Counted from the first letter of the stretch, positions 45,731-55,240 are shown. The stretch: 64,000 nt of DNA from Streptomyces roseirectus (GCF_014489635.1 NZ_CP060828.1:7568001-7632000), one strand, 5' to 3'. The notes: a model not told the origin generated them from the letters alone. Made by a program: numbers and translations.

Positions 45731-46561
45731 GTGCGTAACACCGCCAAACTCACCACCGCTGTCCTCACCGCCGGAGCGCTCACCCTCGCGCTCAGCGCCT
45801 GCGGTTCGGACAAGAGCGACGCCGCCGCCGACTACAGCGGCCCCCTCGTCGTCGCCGCGAGCCCCGTCCCGCACGCCGAGATCCTGAACTTCGTCAAGGA
45901 CAACCTCGCGAAGAAGGCCGGACTCGACCTGGAGGTCAAGGAGTTCCAGGACTACATCGTCCCGAACACCGCGACCGAGGACGGCTCGGTGGGTGCCAAC
46001 TACTTCCAGAACCAGCCCTACCTCGACGACTTCAACAAGAAGCGCGGCACCCACATCGTGCCCGTCGTCACGGTCCACCTGGAACCGCTCGGCCTCTACT
46101 CCAAGAAGGCCAAGAAGGTTGACGAGTTGAAGAGCGGTGCGACGATCGCCGTCCCCAACGACGCGGTCAACGAGGCGCGTTCCCTGAAGCTCCTCGCCGC
46201 CAACGGCCTCATCACCCTCAAGGACGGCGCCGGCAGCGAGGCGACCCCGCAGGACATCACCAAGAACCCCAAGAACCTCAAGTTCAAGGAGGTCGAGGCC
46301 GCCCAGACCGCCCGCTCCCTGGACGACGTCGACGCCGCCGTCATCAACGGCAACTACGCCATCGCCGCCGACCTGAAGCCCGCCACGCAGGCGATCGTCC
46401 TGGAGTCCGCCAAGGACAGCCCCTACGGCAACTTCCTCGCGGTGAAGGAAGGCAACGAGAAGGACCCGCGCGTGGTGAAGCTCGCCAAGCTGCTGACCTC
46501 GCCCGAGGTGAAGAAGTTCATCCAGGACAAGTACCAGGGCTCGGTCATCCCGTCCTTCTGA
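45731..46561 (+). CDS. metQ: methionine-binding lipoprotein (first copy)
   Basis: 276 residues. The substrate-binding protein of the importer, anchored to the outer membrane face by a lipid: lipobox LSACGS with cysteine at about residue 24. Family features are PHAEILNFVKDNLAKKAGLD, FQDYIVPNTA, NYFQNQPYLDDF, TIAVPNDAVNEARSLKLL and DAAVINGNYA. The GTG at 45731 has AGGAAAGG before it. It follows metI by 89 bp and precedes a second MetQ. Confidence 0.92.
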   Translation: MRNTAKLTTAVLTAGALTLALSACGSDKSDAAADYSGPLVVAASPVPHAEILNFVKDNLAKKAGLDLEVKEFQDYIVPNTATEDGSVGANYFQNQPYLDDFNKKRGTHIVPVVTVHLEPLGLYSKKAKKVDELKSGATIAVPNDAVNEARSLKLLAANGLITLKDGAGSEATPQDITKNPKNLKFKEVEAAQTARSLDDVDAAVINGNYAIAADLKPATQAIVLESAKDSPYGNFLAVKEGNEKDPRVVKLAKLLTSPEVKKFIQDKYQGSVIPSF

Positions 46562-46586
46562 GCCGCCCGAGCGGGGGAGAACAGAC

Positions 46587-47402
46587 ATGCTGCGCAAGGC
46601 AGTTGTGACGGCGGCGGTGCTGGCCCTGGGACTGACGGCGTGCGGGTCCGGTGGCGGCGCGAAGAAGGACGACGGCACCCTCGTCGTCGGCGCCACCGCC
46701 GTCCCCGCCGGGGAAGTCCTCACCTACATCAAGGACAACCTCGCCGCGAAGGCCGGACTCAAGCTGGAGATAAGGGAGTTCACAGACTACGTCCTGCCGA
46801 ACACCGCGCTCCAGGAAGGCTCGCTGGACGCCAACCTGTACCAGAACCAGCCGTTCCTCGACGAGTTCAACAAGACCAAGGGCACCGACCTCGTCTCCGT
46901 GGTCAAGGCGTACCTGCCACCCATGGGCGTCTACTCGAAGAAGCTCAAGGACCTCGCCAAGCTCGCCGACGGCGCCACCGTCGCCGTCCCCAACGAGACC
47001 ACCAACGAGGGCCGCGCCCTCAAACTCCTCGCCTCGGCGGGGCTGATCACCCTCAAGCCCGGAGCGGGGACGACGGCCTCCCCGGCCGACATCACCGCCA
47101 ACCCGAGGAAACTCGTCATCAAGGAACTGGAGCCCGCCCAACTGCCCCGCTCCCTCGACGACGTCACCATCGCCGTCATCAACAACAACTACGCCCAGGA
47201 CGCGGGCCTCAGCCCCACGAAGAACGCGATCTACCTGGAGAGCGCGCGCAACAACCCGTACGCCAACCTCCTCGCGGTGAAGAAGGGCAACGAGAAGGAC
47301 CCCCGGGTCGTCAAGCTCGCCAAGCTCCTCACCTCACCCGAGGTGCACACGTTCATCGAGGACAAGTACCAGGGCTCCGTCCTGCCGGTGACCTCCGGCT
47401 GA
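46587..47402 (+). CDS. metQ: methionine-binding lipoprotein (second copy)
   Basis: 271 residues, clearly paralogous to the preceding protein along its whole length. Lipobox LTACGS is at about residue 21. Matching elements include EVLTYIKDNLAAKAGLKLEI, FTDYVLPNTALQEG, LYQNQPFLDEF and IAVINNNYAQDAGLS. The ligand-contact stretches differ (for example NYFQ against NLYQ), so it may bind another isomer or methionine derivative. The ATG at 46587 is 25 bp after the first copy. Both feed one MetNI. Confidence 0.92.
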   Translation: MLRKAVVTAAVLALGLTACGSGGGAKKDDGTLVVGATAVPAGEVLTYIKDNLAAKAGLKLEIREFTDYVLPNTALQEGSLDANLYQNQPFLDEFNKTKGTDLVSVVKAYLPPMGVYSKKLKDLAKLADGATVAVPNETTNEGRALKLLASAGLITLKPGAGTTASPADITANPRKLVIKELEPAQLPRSLDDVTIAVINNNYAQDAGLSPTKNAIYLESARNNPYANLLAVKKGNEKDPRVVKLAKLLTSPEVHTFIEDKYQGSVLPVTSG

Positions 47403-47494
47403 CCCCCTGCTGTGCCGCCCGGCCCGCATACTGCATGCTGGGCAGTTCAGCAGGGAGCCCACAAGGCTTTCGACGAAGGTTACGGAGCGGCGCA

Positions 47495-48133
47495 ATGACG
47501 AGCACCTTCCCCAACATCTCCATCAGCACGGAGCGGTTGGTGCTGCGCCCCCTCGACGAGGACGACGTCCCGGCGCTGACCGAGATGGCCGGCGACGAAC
47601 AGGTCACCGCCTGGACGTCCGTCCCCCACCCCTTCACCGAGGCCGACGCCCTCCACTGGATCACGGACCACGCCCCCGCCGAACGCGCCGCCGGCCGCGG
47701 CCTGAACCTCGCGATCACGGAATTCCTCACCCAACGCCTGGTGGGCGTCCTCCAGTTGACCAAAACCAACTGGCACGTCCGCTCCACCGAGATGTCCTAC
47801 ATCATCGCCCCCTGGGCCCGCGGCGAGGGTTACGCCTCCGAAGCCGCCCTCGCCACCGCCCAGTGGCTCTTCACCGCCCAGCACCTCGAACGCATCGAAC
47901 TCCGCACCGCCGCCGACAACACCGCCTCCCAACAAGTCGCCCAGAAAATCGGCTGCATCAGCGAAGGCGTCCTCCGCAACGCCTCCATAGTCAGAGTCCG
48001 CGCCGAATCCGGCACCTGGACCGAGGCCCGCACCGACTACATCATCTGGAGCCTCCTCCCCGAAGACCTCGACACCCCGGACACCCCCCTGACCGAAACC
48101 GGCGACTACCCGTCCTACGCAGACTGGAACTGA
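47495..48133 (+). CDS. GNAT acetyltransferase, RimJ/RimL type
   Basis: 212 residues. Starts with the RimJ/RimL signature ISTERLVLRPLDEDDVPALT. Later parts are STEMSYIIAPWARGEGYASE (acetyl-CoA binding), LERIELRTAADNTASQQVAQ and KIGCISEGVLRNA. Likely N-terminal or small-molecule acetylation. The ATG at 47495 is the family's natural start. It lies 92 bp after metQ and may be a separate unit. A GC-rich repeat tract begins directly after the stop. Confidence 0.88.
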   Translation: MTSTFPNISISTERLVLRPLDEDDVPALTEMAGDEQVTAWTSVPHPFTEADALHWITDHAPAERAAGRGLNLAITEFLTQRLVGVLQLTKTNWHVRSTEMSYIIAPWARGEGYASEAALATAQWLFTAQHLERIELRTAADNTASQQVAQKIGCISEGVLRNASIVRVRAESGTWTEARTDYIIWSLLPEDLDTPDTPLTETGDYPSYADWN

Positions 48134-48134
48134 C

Positions 48135-48560
48135 CTTCGCTGGAGGCGGGGAGGCGGGGAGGCGGGGAGGGCGGGGAGGCGGGGAGGCGGGGAGGCGGGG
48201 AGGGCGGGGAGGCGGGGAGGCGAGGAGGGCGGGAGGCGAGGAGGCGGGGAGGCGGGGAGGCGGGGAGGCGGGGAGGCCGGGAGGCGGGGAGGCGGGGAGG
48301 CCGGGAGGCGAGGAGGGCGGGAGGCGAGGAGGCGGGGAGGCCGGGAGGCGAGGAGGGCGGGAGGTGGGAAGGCGAGGAGGCCGGGGAGGTGGAGAGGCCG
48401 GGAGCCGGGGAGGCGGGGAGGCCGGGAGGCGAGGAGGGCGGGAGGCGAGGAGGCGGGGAGGCCGGGAGGCGAGGAGGGCGGGAGGTGGGAAGGCGAGGAG
48501 GCCGGGGAGGTGGAGAGGCAGGGAGCCGGGGAGGCGGGGAGGCCGGGGAGGTGGAGAGGC
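48135..48560. repeat. G-rich tandem repeat tract with a duplicated 121-bp unit
   Basis: About 425 bp made of 8-11-bp variants of GAGGCGGGG on the plus strand. Within it two head-to-tail copies of a 121-bp unit, 48301-48421 and 48422-48542, differ at one base (GAGGCCGGG against GAGGCAGGG). A partial third copy begins at 48543. The opposite strand would encode Pro/Leu/Ser repeats, but no ribosome-binding site supports a gene. The many G-runs could form G-quadruplex structures. Confidence 0.85.
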
Positions 48561-48851
48561 CGGGAGGCGGGAAGGCGAGGGAGAGCGGGGGAGCCCGGGT
48601 AGCGGCGGCGTCCCGGAGGCACCCCGGCGGCGTCCGCCGAGCGATCGGCCGACGACCGGACACCACGACCCCGCACGCTCACCGCCGGGCCCCGCACAAC
48701 CGACACCCCGCCTCGCGTGGCCTGTCCCGCGCGTCCGGCGCTCCGCCTTGCACGGCGTGCGACAAGCCCCGCGAGGCCGACGCCCTGCCCCGCTCAGCCG
48801 GACGCCGCCGTAGCCCGCGCGCCCCACACCACCGGCCGACGGCTTCGCACC

Positions 48852-49013
48852 GTCCCTGCCCGCGCTCTCGTCTCGGTCCGCCCCTGTGGCTGGCGGCCGT
48901 CATGCCCCGCGCCCCGCAGGTCGCTTCACACTGTCCCTGCCCGCGCTCTCGTCTCGGTCCGCCCCTGTGGCTGGCGGCCGTCATGCCCCGCGCCCCGCAG
49001 GTCGCTTCGCGTC
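48852..49013. repeat. 81-bp direct tandem duplication upstream of cobL
   Basis: Two copies (48852-48932 and 48933-49013) beginning GTCCCTGCCCGCGCTCTCGT and ending near CCCGCAGGTCGCTTC are nearly identical. They lie in 48561-49113, about 550 bp without a recognisable gene, between the G-rich tract and cobL. The unit length is a multiple of three, but frames through it have no start signal. I found no cobalamin-riboswitch core here. Confidence 0.75.
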
Positions 49014-49113
49014 GTCCCGTCCGGAACGTCCTCCCTGCGGGCGTCCCCGGCAGGGGGACCAGGTAGTCTCACGGAGCCCGCTGCCTGCGTGAATTCCCGG
49101 GAGACTGACGACG

Positions 49114-50313
49114 ATGGCCGACCGCGTGACGGTGATCGGCTGGGACGGTTCGCCGTTGAACGCCGCCGCGCGCTCAGCGCTAGGCGCGGCCACGCTGGTC
49201 GCCGGCGCCGCACACCACCTGGCGCTCCCCGAGGTGCCGCCCGGCGCCGAACGCATCCGCCTGGGCAGCGTCGCCCTCGCCGCGAGGCGGATCGCCGGCC
49301 ACCACCGGGGCACGGCCGTCGTCCTGGCGGACGGCGACCCCGGCTTCTTCGGCGTCGTCCGCACCCTGCGCGCCCCGGAGTTCGGCCTGGAGGTCGAGGT
49401 CGTACCGGCGGTCTCCTCGGTCGCCGCCGCGTTCGCACGGGCGGGCATGCCGTGGGACGACGCACAGGTGGTCGTCGCCCACCGCCGCACACTGCGCCGG
49501 GCGGTGAACGTCTGCCGGGCCCACACCAAGGTCGCCGTCCTCACCTCCCCGGGCGCGGGCCCCGCCGAACTCGGCCTGCTCCTGGAGGGCGTGCACCGCA
49601 CGTTCGTCGTCTGCGAAGAACTCGGCACCGAACGGGAGCGCGTGAGCGTCCTGTCGTCCGACAAGGCCGCCGACCGCACCTGGCGGGACCCCAACGTCGT
49701 CATCGCCATCGGCGGCCCGGCCACGACCGGCGCACAGGGCGAGTGGACGATGGGCCGCGACCCGTCGACCGGCCCACGGGGCCACGCGTACGGCGACGGC
49801 AGGGGCGAGGGCGAGTCCCAGCTCCTGCGCACGGCCCAACTCGCCCGCCTGGGCCCGCGCCTGGGCGACCTCGTGTGGGACATCGGCTGCGGCACCGGCG
49901 CCTTCGCGACGGAAGCCGCCCGCACCGGCGCCGCCGTCCTCGCCGTCGACCGGGACATCGACGCCTGCGCCCGCACCGACGCGACGGCCCGTCAACTCGG
50001 CGTCCAGCTCCAGATCGTGCGCGGCACCGCCCCCCACGTCCTGGAGAACCTGCCCGAACCGGACGTCGTCCGCGTCGGCGGGGGAGGGCCGGCCGTCGTC
50101 ACCGCCGTCGCCGACCGCCGCCCCGAACGCATCGTCACCCACGCCCTCACCCGCGACGCCGCCGAACGCGTCGGCCGCGACCTCACCGAGCACGGCTACC
50201 ACGTCGAGTGCTCCCTCCTCCAGTCCGTCCAACTCGACACCCGCGCCTGGACGGAGCGCCGCCGCAGCGTCGCCTTCCTGCTCAGCGGGGTCCTGCCGGA
50301 TCGCGGGCAGTGA
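49114..50313 (+). CDS. cobL: precorrin-6Y C5,15-methyltransferase (decarboxylating)
   Basis: 399 residues. In aerobic cobalamin synthesis it methylates C-5 and C-15 and decarboxylates the acetate at C-12 of the corrin precursor. Two methylase halves are visible. The CbiE-like N-terminal tetrapyrrole methylase (1-200) has VTVIGWDGSPL and VVLADGDPGFFGV. The CbiT-like half has LVWDIGCGTGAFATEAARTG, a SAM-binding motif I. The length is that of fused CobL. Nearby BluB-CobT and CysG/SUMT genes support the assignment. Confidence 0.92.
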   Translation: MADRVTVIGWDGSPLNAAARSALGAATLVAGAAHHLALPEVPPGAERIRLGSVALAARRIAGHHRGTAVVLADGDPGFFGVVRTLRAPEFGLEVEVVPAVSSVAAAFARAGMPWDDAQVVVAHRRTLRRAVNVCRAHTKVAVLTSPGAGPAELGLLLEGVHRTFVVCEELGTERERVSVLSSDKAADRTWRDPNVVIAIGGPATTGAQGEWTMGRDPSTGPRGHAYGDGRGEGESQLLRTAQLARLGPRLGDLVWDIGCGTGAFATEAARTGAAVLAVDRDIDACARTDATARQLGVQLQIVRGTAPHVLENLPEPDVVRVGGGGPAVVTAVADRRPERIVTHALTRDAAERVGRDLTEHGYHVECSLLQSVQLDTRAWTERRRSVAFLLSGVLPDRGQ

Positions 50314-50658
50314 TCCTGTTGTCGTACTGCGCGCGGTAGGCTGGCCGATCGTCGTACCGCTTTCCGGCACCCGGCGGTTCATCAGCCAATGTCCGGAAAG
50401 CGGGTCCGCTTTGGGCACGTGCGGTACGACACGAACCGGAGGGCCGCGCAACGTGGCGCAGTCCACAGCGGGGCGTCGCGGGGCTACCTGTCGCGGCACG
50501 GCCATGACCGGGACAATGCCACTGAATGGCTTTGTCGCTTTTTCGGGCGGGCCGTTCGTGCCGCTGGGCGGGCAGGCTCGTTCTCCATGCGGAGCGGTCG
50601 GTGCGCCGCTCCGGGTGAGCTGGTCGTAGGAGCACTAACCGATGGGCGAGGGGTACGC
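50314..50658. other. intergenic region with an 11-bp inverted repeat
   Basis: 345 bp between cobL and the BluB-CobT gene. CCGCTTTCCGG (50357-50367) and CCGGAAAGCGG (50393-50403) form a perfect inverted repeat with a 25-nt loop, 43 bp after the cobL stop. It could be a terminator or an operator. The rest is unremarkable apart from an open frame that runs into the next gene without a start signal. Confidence 0.5.
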
Positions 50659-53600
50659 ATGACCGACACCGGCCAGGTCCCGGGCGAGGGGCTGCCGGAG
50701 AACGCAGGCACGGTGCAGCAGCCGGGCGTCCCCACGCCCCCCGCGTACCCCTACCTCTCCGAGACCCCCACCGAGGACGAAGACCTCCTCCTGCTCCCCG
50801 GCGCCCAGAGCGCCTGGGGCAACGAGCTCGCCCCCCCGACCCCGGAACCGGTCGTCGAAGCCCTCCACGAAAACGGCGCGTACGCAGCGAGTGCACAAGG
50901 AGCGGGTGTTCAGGACGTGGTCGCACAGGGAGAGGGCGTGCCAGGGGGCGGGGAGTTCGGTGCGAACGCTGCTGAGGGCACCGGTGTGCCGGGCGTGGAT
51001 GCGCAGGGTGTAGGAGTGCAGGGTGCCGAGAGCTTGGGTGCGGACACGCAGGGCGTGAGCGTGCAGGGTGGCGAGGGCCTGGCCGTGGGTGTGCCGGGCG
51101 TGGAGGCGCAGGGTGCGGGGGTGCGGGGCGTGAGCGTGCAGGGTGGCGAGAGCCTGGCCGCGGGTGTTCAGGGGGCTGAGGGCATGGGCGCGGGGATGCC
51201 GGGCGCCGGGGTTCCGGTCGCGGGTACGCCGGGTGCCGAGAACTTGGGTGTGGACGCGCAGGGTGCAGGTGTGCGGGGCGTGCACACGCCGGGTGCTGAC
51301 GGCTTGGCCGCAGGCGTCCCCGGCGTCGAGGGCATGAACGCCGGGATCCCCGGCACGGACCTCCCGATCGCCGACGGCGTGCACGCGCCGGGCGCGGGGG
51401 AGCAGGCAGCCGACGCGCAGACCGCCCCGGACGGGTACGGAGCCGTCGCCCCCGAAGCCACGGCCACCGAGGACACGGCGACGGGGAACACCGGCGAGCA
51501 GCCGGCCGTCCACGAACCCGGCCCCCACGAGACCTCCGGACGGGACACCGGCTCCGTCGACCTCGGTGCCGTCCGCATGCCGGACATCATGAGCAACCGC
51601 CCCCGCCCGACGGCCCCCACGACCCCGATCCCCCCGATCACCCCCCGTCGCCCCCTCCACCTGGGCCCCCCGATCCCGGACGCCTCCGCCAGCCCGGTCC
51701 GCTCCCTGGCCGACCGAGGCCCCGCCGACGCCCCCCTCCGCACCCCCACCCCCACCGGCCCCGAATACCTGGACGTCCACTCCCTCCACGAGACATCCCC
51801 CCAAACCGCGACCCCCTGGGGAGCAGCCACCCCCCAAGGCACCCTCCAGACCCAGGTAATGCCGGAAACAGCAACAACCCCCGAGCCGGACACGACCCCC
51901 GAGCCCCAGCCCGAACCGACGCCCCAGCCCGAAGCACAGCCCGAGGCCGCACCGCAGCCCGAAACAGCACCCGAGGCCGAGGCCGCGCCTGAGGCGGAGA
52001 CCGCGCCCCAGCCCGAGCCGTCGCCCCAGACGGAGGCCGTGCCCCAGACCGAAGCACAACCGCAGCCGGACGCCGTTCAGCCGGATACCCAGGCCCAGTT
52101 GGAGCCGCAGCCCGAGTCCCTGGCCCCCTCGGACGAGCCGCAGCCCGTCGAGCAGCCGCACCTGGACGCCGTTGAGCCGGATGCGCAGGCGCAGTTGGAG
52201 CCCCAGCCCGAGACCCCGGCCCACCCGGGCGAGCCCGAGCCCGCCGAGCAGCCGCACCCGGACGCGGTCCAGCCCGACGCGCAGGCCCAGTCGGAGCCGC
52301 AGCCCGAGTCCCCGGCCCACCCGGGCGAGCCCGAGCCCGCCGAACAGCCGCACCCGGACGCGGTCCAGCCGGACGCCCAGGCCCAGTTGGAGCCCCAGCC
52401 CGAGTCCCCGGCCCAGCTCGCCGAGCAGCCGGACGCCGTTCAGCCTGACGTGCAGGCGCAGTTGGAGGCGCACCCCGAGTCCCTGGCCCCCTCGGACGAG
52501 TCTCAGCTTGCCGAGCAGCCGCACCCGGAGGCGGTCCAGCCGGACGTGCAGGCCCAGTCGGAGCCCCAGCCCGAGCCCCCGGCTCACGTGGACGAGTCTC
52601 AGCTTGCCGAGCAGCCGCACCCGGAGGCGGTCCAGCCGGACGTGCAGGCCCAGTCGGAGCCCCAGCCCGAGCCCCCGGCCCCCTCGGACGAGCCCCAGCC
52701 CGCCGAGCAGCCGCACCCGGACGCCGTCCAGCCCGACGCCCAGGCCCAGCCGGAGGACCAGCCCGAGCCGTCGGCCCAGCCCGCCCCGACCGAGCCCCAG
52801 GCCCAGCCCGAACTCGTGCCCCAGGAACACCTGGAAACGCAGGGACAGCCGGAAGCACAGGCCCAGCCCGAGGCCGCGCCCCAGCCCGAAGCACAACCAC
52901 AGCCGGACGCCGTTCAGCCGGACGCGCAGGCGCAGCCGGAGGAGCAGCAGCCCGAGCCCCCGCAGGCCGCGCAGCCGGAGCCCGAGGCATCCCCCCAGCC
53001 GACCGAGCCCCAGGCCGCCGAGCAGCACCCGGACGCGCAGCCCCAGCCGGACCCCGAGCCCCAGCCCGAGGCATCGGCCCAGCCCGAGAACGCGCCCCAG
53101 GAGCACCCGGAGCCCCCGGCCCAGCCAGTAGAGCCCCCGTCCGCCGAGCAGCCGCACCCGGACACACCCACCCCCGACGCATCCCCCGAACCGGACCCCA
53201 CCGAGGCCACCGCGCAGCCGACCGAGCCCCAGGCAGCCACCGCACAGCCCGACGCGCAGCCCCAGCCGGAGCCCGAGGCGTCCCCCCGGCCGACCGAGCC
53301 CCCGTCCGCCGAGCAGCACCCGGACACGGTCCACCCCGAACCCCTCGCCGCCGACGCACACCCCGACACCCCCACCCCCCCTGCCGAAACGGTTGTCCCC
53401 CCGACGCTCCCCACCCAACGGGAAGCCGACGAGAACGACATCACCCAGAACCCGGACGACCTGCCGACCACGGACGAACCGGCGCCCACGGCCCCCGCGG
53501 CCCCCGCGTACGACGACGTGGAACGCGAGGCCGTCCTGAAGGTGATGAGGGAACGCCGGGACATCCGCAACGGCTTCCGCCCGGACCCCATCCCGCACGA

Positions 53601-55224
53601 GGTCCTGCTGAGAGTGCTGGAGGCCGCCCACACGGCCCCCTCGGTGGGCCACTCCCAGCCGTGGGACTTCGTCGTCATCAGGTCCCAGGAGACCCGCCAG
53701 ACGATGCACGACCTGGCGATGCGCCAGCGCGACGCGTACGCGCAGTCCCTCCCGAAGGGCCGCGCGAAGCAGTTCAAGGAACTGAAGATCGAGGCGATCC
53801 TCGAAACCCCCGTGAACATCGTCGTCACGGCCGACCCCACCCGAGGCGGCAGGCACACCCTCGGCAGGCACACGCAGCCGCAGATGGCCCCGTACTCCTC
53901 CGCGCTGGCGGTCGAGAACCTGTGGCTGGCGGCCCGCGCGGAGGGCCTGGGCGTCGGCTGGGTCAGCTTCTTCGACGAGCGCGAGATGGTCCGGGCCCTG
54001 GGCCTGCCCGAACACCTGGAGGTCGTCGCCTACCTGTGCGTCGGCTACGTCGACGAGTTCCCGCCCGAGCCCGAGCTGATGCAGGCGGGCTGGGCCAAGC
54101 GCCGCCCGCTGTCGTGGGTCGTCCACGAGGAGACGTACGGCCGCCGCGCCCTCCCCGGCGAGGACCCGCACGACCTCCTCGCGGAGACGGTCGCGAGCAT
54201 CCGCCCGCTGGACGCGAAGGCGCTCGGCGAGGCGTGGGAACGCCAGAAGCGGATGACGAAACCGGCGGGCGCCCTCGGCATGCTGGAGATCATCTCCGCC
54301 CAGCTCGCCGGCCTGTCCCGCCAGTGCCCGCCGCCGATCCCGGAGCCCGCCGCCGTCGCCGTCTTCGCGGGCGACCACGGCGTCCACGCGCAGGGCGTCA
54401 CCCCGTGGCCCCAGGAGGTGACGGCCCAGATGGTCGCCAACTTCCTCGGCGGCGGCGCGGTCTGCAACGCCTTCGCGAACCAGGTCGGCGCCGAGGTCTG
54501 CGTCGTCGACGTCGGCGTGGCCACCGACCTCCCCGCGACCCCCGGCCTGCTGCCCCGCAAGATCCGCGCGGGCACCTCCGACATGACCACCGGCCCCGCG
54601 ATGACCCGCGAGGAGGCCAAGCAGGCCATCGAGGTCGGCATCGAGACGGCCCGCGACCTGGTCGCCGCCGGCAACAAGGCCCTCCTGACGGGCGAGATGG
54701 GCATCGCCAACACCACGGCGTCCGCCGCCCTGATCTCCGTCTTCACCGGCGCCGACCCCGCCGAGGTCACAGGCCGGGGCACCGGCATCAACGACGAAAC
54801 CCTGGCTCGCAAAACAGAGGTCGTCCGCCGAGCCCTGGACTTCCACCAGCCCGACCCCGCCGACCCCATCGGCGTCCTCGCGGCCCTCGGCGGCTTCGAA
54901 CACGCGGCCATGGTCGGCCTCCTCCTCGGCGGCGCCTCCCTCCGCACCCCGGTCATCCTCGACGGCGTCAGCGCCGGCGCGGCGGCCCTGGTCGCCCGAG
55001 CCATCGCCCCCGAGGTCCTGGCCGCCTGCATCGCCGGCCACCGAAGCGCCGAACCGGGCCACGTAGCAGCCCTCAACAAACTGGGCCTCCGCCCCCTGGT
55101 CGACCTCGACCTGAGGCTGGGCGAAGGCACCGGAGCCCTCCTGGCCCTCCCACTGGTCCAGAGCACAGCCAGGGCCATGCACGAGGTAGCAACGTTCGAC
55201 TCAGCGGGCGTGACAGAGAAGTAG
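50659..55224 (+). CDS. cobT: BluB-CobT fusion with very long repetitive N-terminal region
   Basis: 1521 residues. The C-terminal part (about 1178-1521) is nicotinate-nucleotide:DMB phosphoribosyltransferase, which activates the lower ligand of B12; VFAGDHGVHAQGVTPWP, GEMGIANTTASAAL and VTGRGTGIND are typical. Before it (about 949-1165) is a BluB-like nitroreductase, which makes dimethylbenzimidazole from FMN: RRDIRNGFRPDPI, APSVGHSQPWDFV. Residues 75-230 are Gly/Val/Ala/Gln pentad-like repeats (VQGVxAQGxGV). Residues 400-930 are nine or so units of about 32 residues containing AEQPHPDAVQPDAQAQ. The repeats look disordered. The ATG follows GAGGGG. Confidence 0.88.
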   Translation: MTDTGQVPGEGLPENAGTVQQPGVPTPPAYPYLSETPTEDEDLLLLPGAQSAWGNELAPPTPEPVVEALHENGAYAASAQGAGVQDVVAQGEGVPGGGEFGANAAEGTGVPGVDAQGVGVQGAESLGADTQGVSVQGGEGLAVGVPGVEAQGAGVRGVSVQGGESLAAGVQGAEGMGAGMPGAGVPVAGTPGAENLGVDAQGAGVRGVHTPGADGLAAGVPGVEGMNAGIPGTDLPIADGVHAPGAGEQAADAQTAPDGYGAVAPEATATEDTATGNTGEQPAVHEPGPHETSGRDTGSVDLGAVRMPDIMSNRPRPTAPTTPIPPITPRRPLHLGPPIPDASASPVRSLADRGPADAPLRTPTPTGPEYLDVHSLHETSPQTATPWGAATPQGTLQTQVMPETATTPEPDTTPEPQPEPTPQPEAQPEAAPQPETAPEAEAAPEAETAPQPEPSPQTEAVPQTEAQPQPDAVQPDTQAQLEPQPESLAPSDEPQPVEQPHLDAVEPDAQAQLEPQPETPAHPGEPEPAEQPHPDAVQPDAQAQSEPQPESPAHPGEPEPAEQPHPDAVQPDAQAQLEPQPESPAQLAEQPDAVQPDVQAQLEAHPESLAPSDESQLAEQPHPEAVQPDVQAQSEPQPEPPAHVDESQLAEQPHPEAVQPDVQAQSEPQPEPPAPSDEPQPAEQPHPDAVQPDAQAQPEDQPEPSAQPAPTEPQAQPELVPQEHLETQGQPEAQAQPEAAPQPEAQPQPDAVQPDAQAQPEEQQPEPPQAAQPEPEASPQPTEPQAAEQHPDAQPQPDPEPQPEASAQPENAPQEHPEPPAQPVEPPSAEQPHPDTPTPDASPEPDPTEATAQPTEPQAATAQPDAQPQPEPEASPRPTEPPSAEQHPDTVHPEPLAADAHPDTPTPPAETVVPPTLPTQREADENDITQNPDDLPTTDEPAPTAPAAPAYDDVEREAVLKVMRERRDIRNGFRPDPIPHEVLLRVLEAAHTAPSVGHSQPWDFVVIRSQETRQTMHDLAMRQRDAYAQSLPKGRAKQFKELKIEAILETPVNIVVTADPTRGGRHTLGRHTQPQMAPYSSALAVENLWLAARAEGLGVGWVSFFDEREMVRALGLPEHLEVVAYLCVGYVDEFPPEPELMQAGWAKRRPLSWVVHEETYGRRALPGEDPHDLLAETVASIRPLDAKALGEAWERQKRMTKPAGALGMLEIISAQLAGLSRQCPPPIPEPAAVAVFAGDHGVHAQGVTPWPQEVTAQMVANFLGGGAVCNAFANQVGAEVCVVDVGVATDLPATPGLLPRKIRAGTSDMTTGPAMTREEAKQAIEVGIETARDLVAAGNKALLTGEMGIANTTASAALISVFTGADPAEVTGRGTGINDETLARKTEVVRRALDFHQPDPADPIGVLAALGGFEHAAMVGLLLGGASLRTPVILDGVSAGAAALVARAIAPEVLAACIAGHRSAEPGHVAALNKLGLRPLVDLDLRLGEGTGALLALPLVQSTARAMHEVATFDSAGVTEK

Positions 55225-55240
55225 TGGGAACAGAGGAACG

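Noticed and set aside
48042..48827. Pro/Leu/Ser-rich minus-strand frames over the G-rich tract
   Set aside because: All frames through such repeats are open. There is no ribosome-binding site or non-repetitive domain, so I call the tract a repeat instead.
49014..49113. Cobalamin riboswitch before cobL
   Set aside because: I looked for a B12-box-like core and its stems and could not identify them.
50635..55182. A 1515-residue minus-strand open frame
   Set aside because: It is the antisense shadow of the BluB-CobT gene. It reads as Gly/Leu/Arg low complexity, with no motif, and the plus strand has clear enzyme domains.
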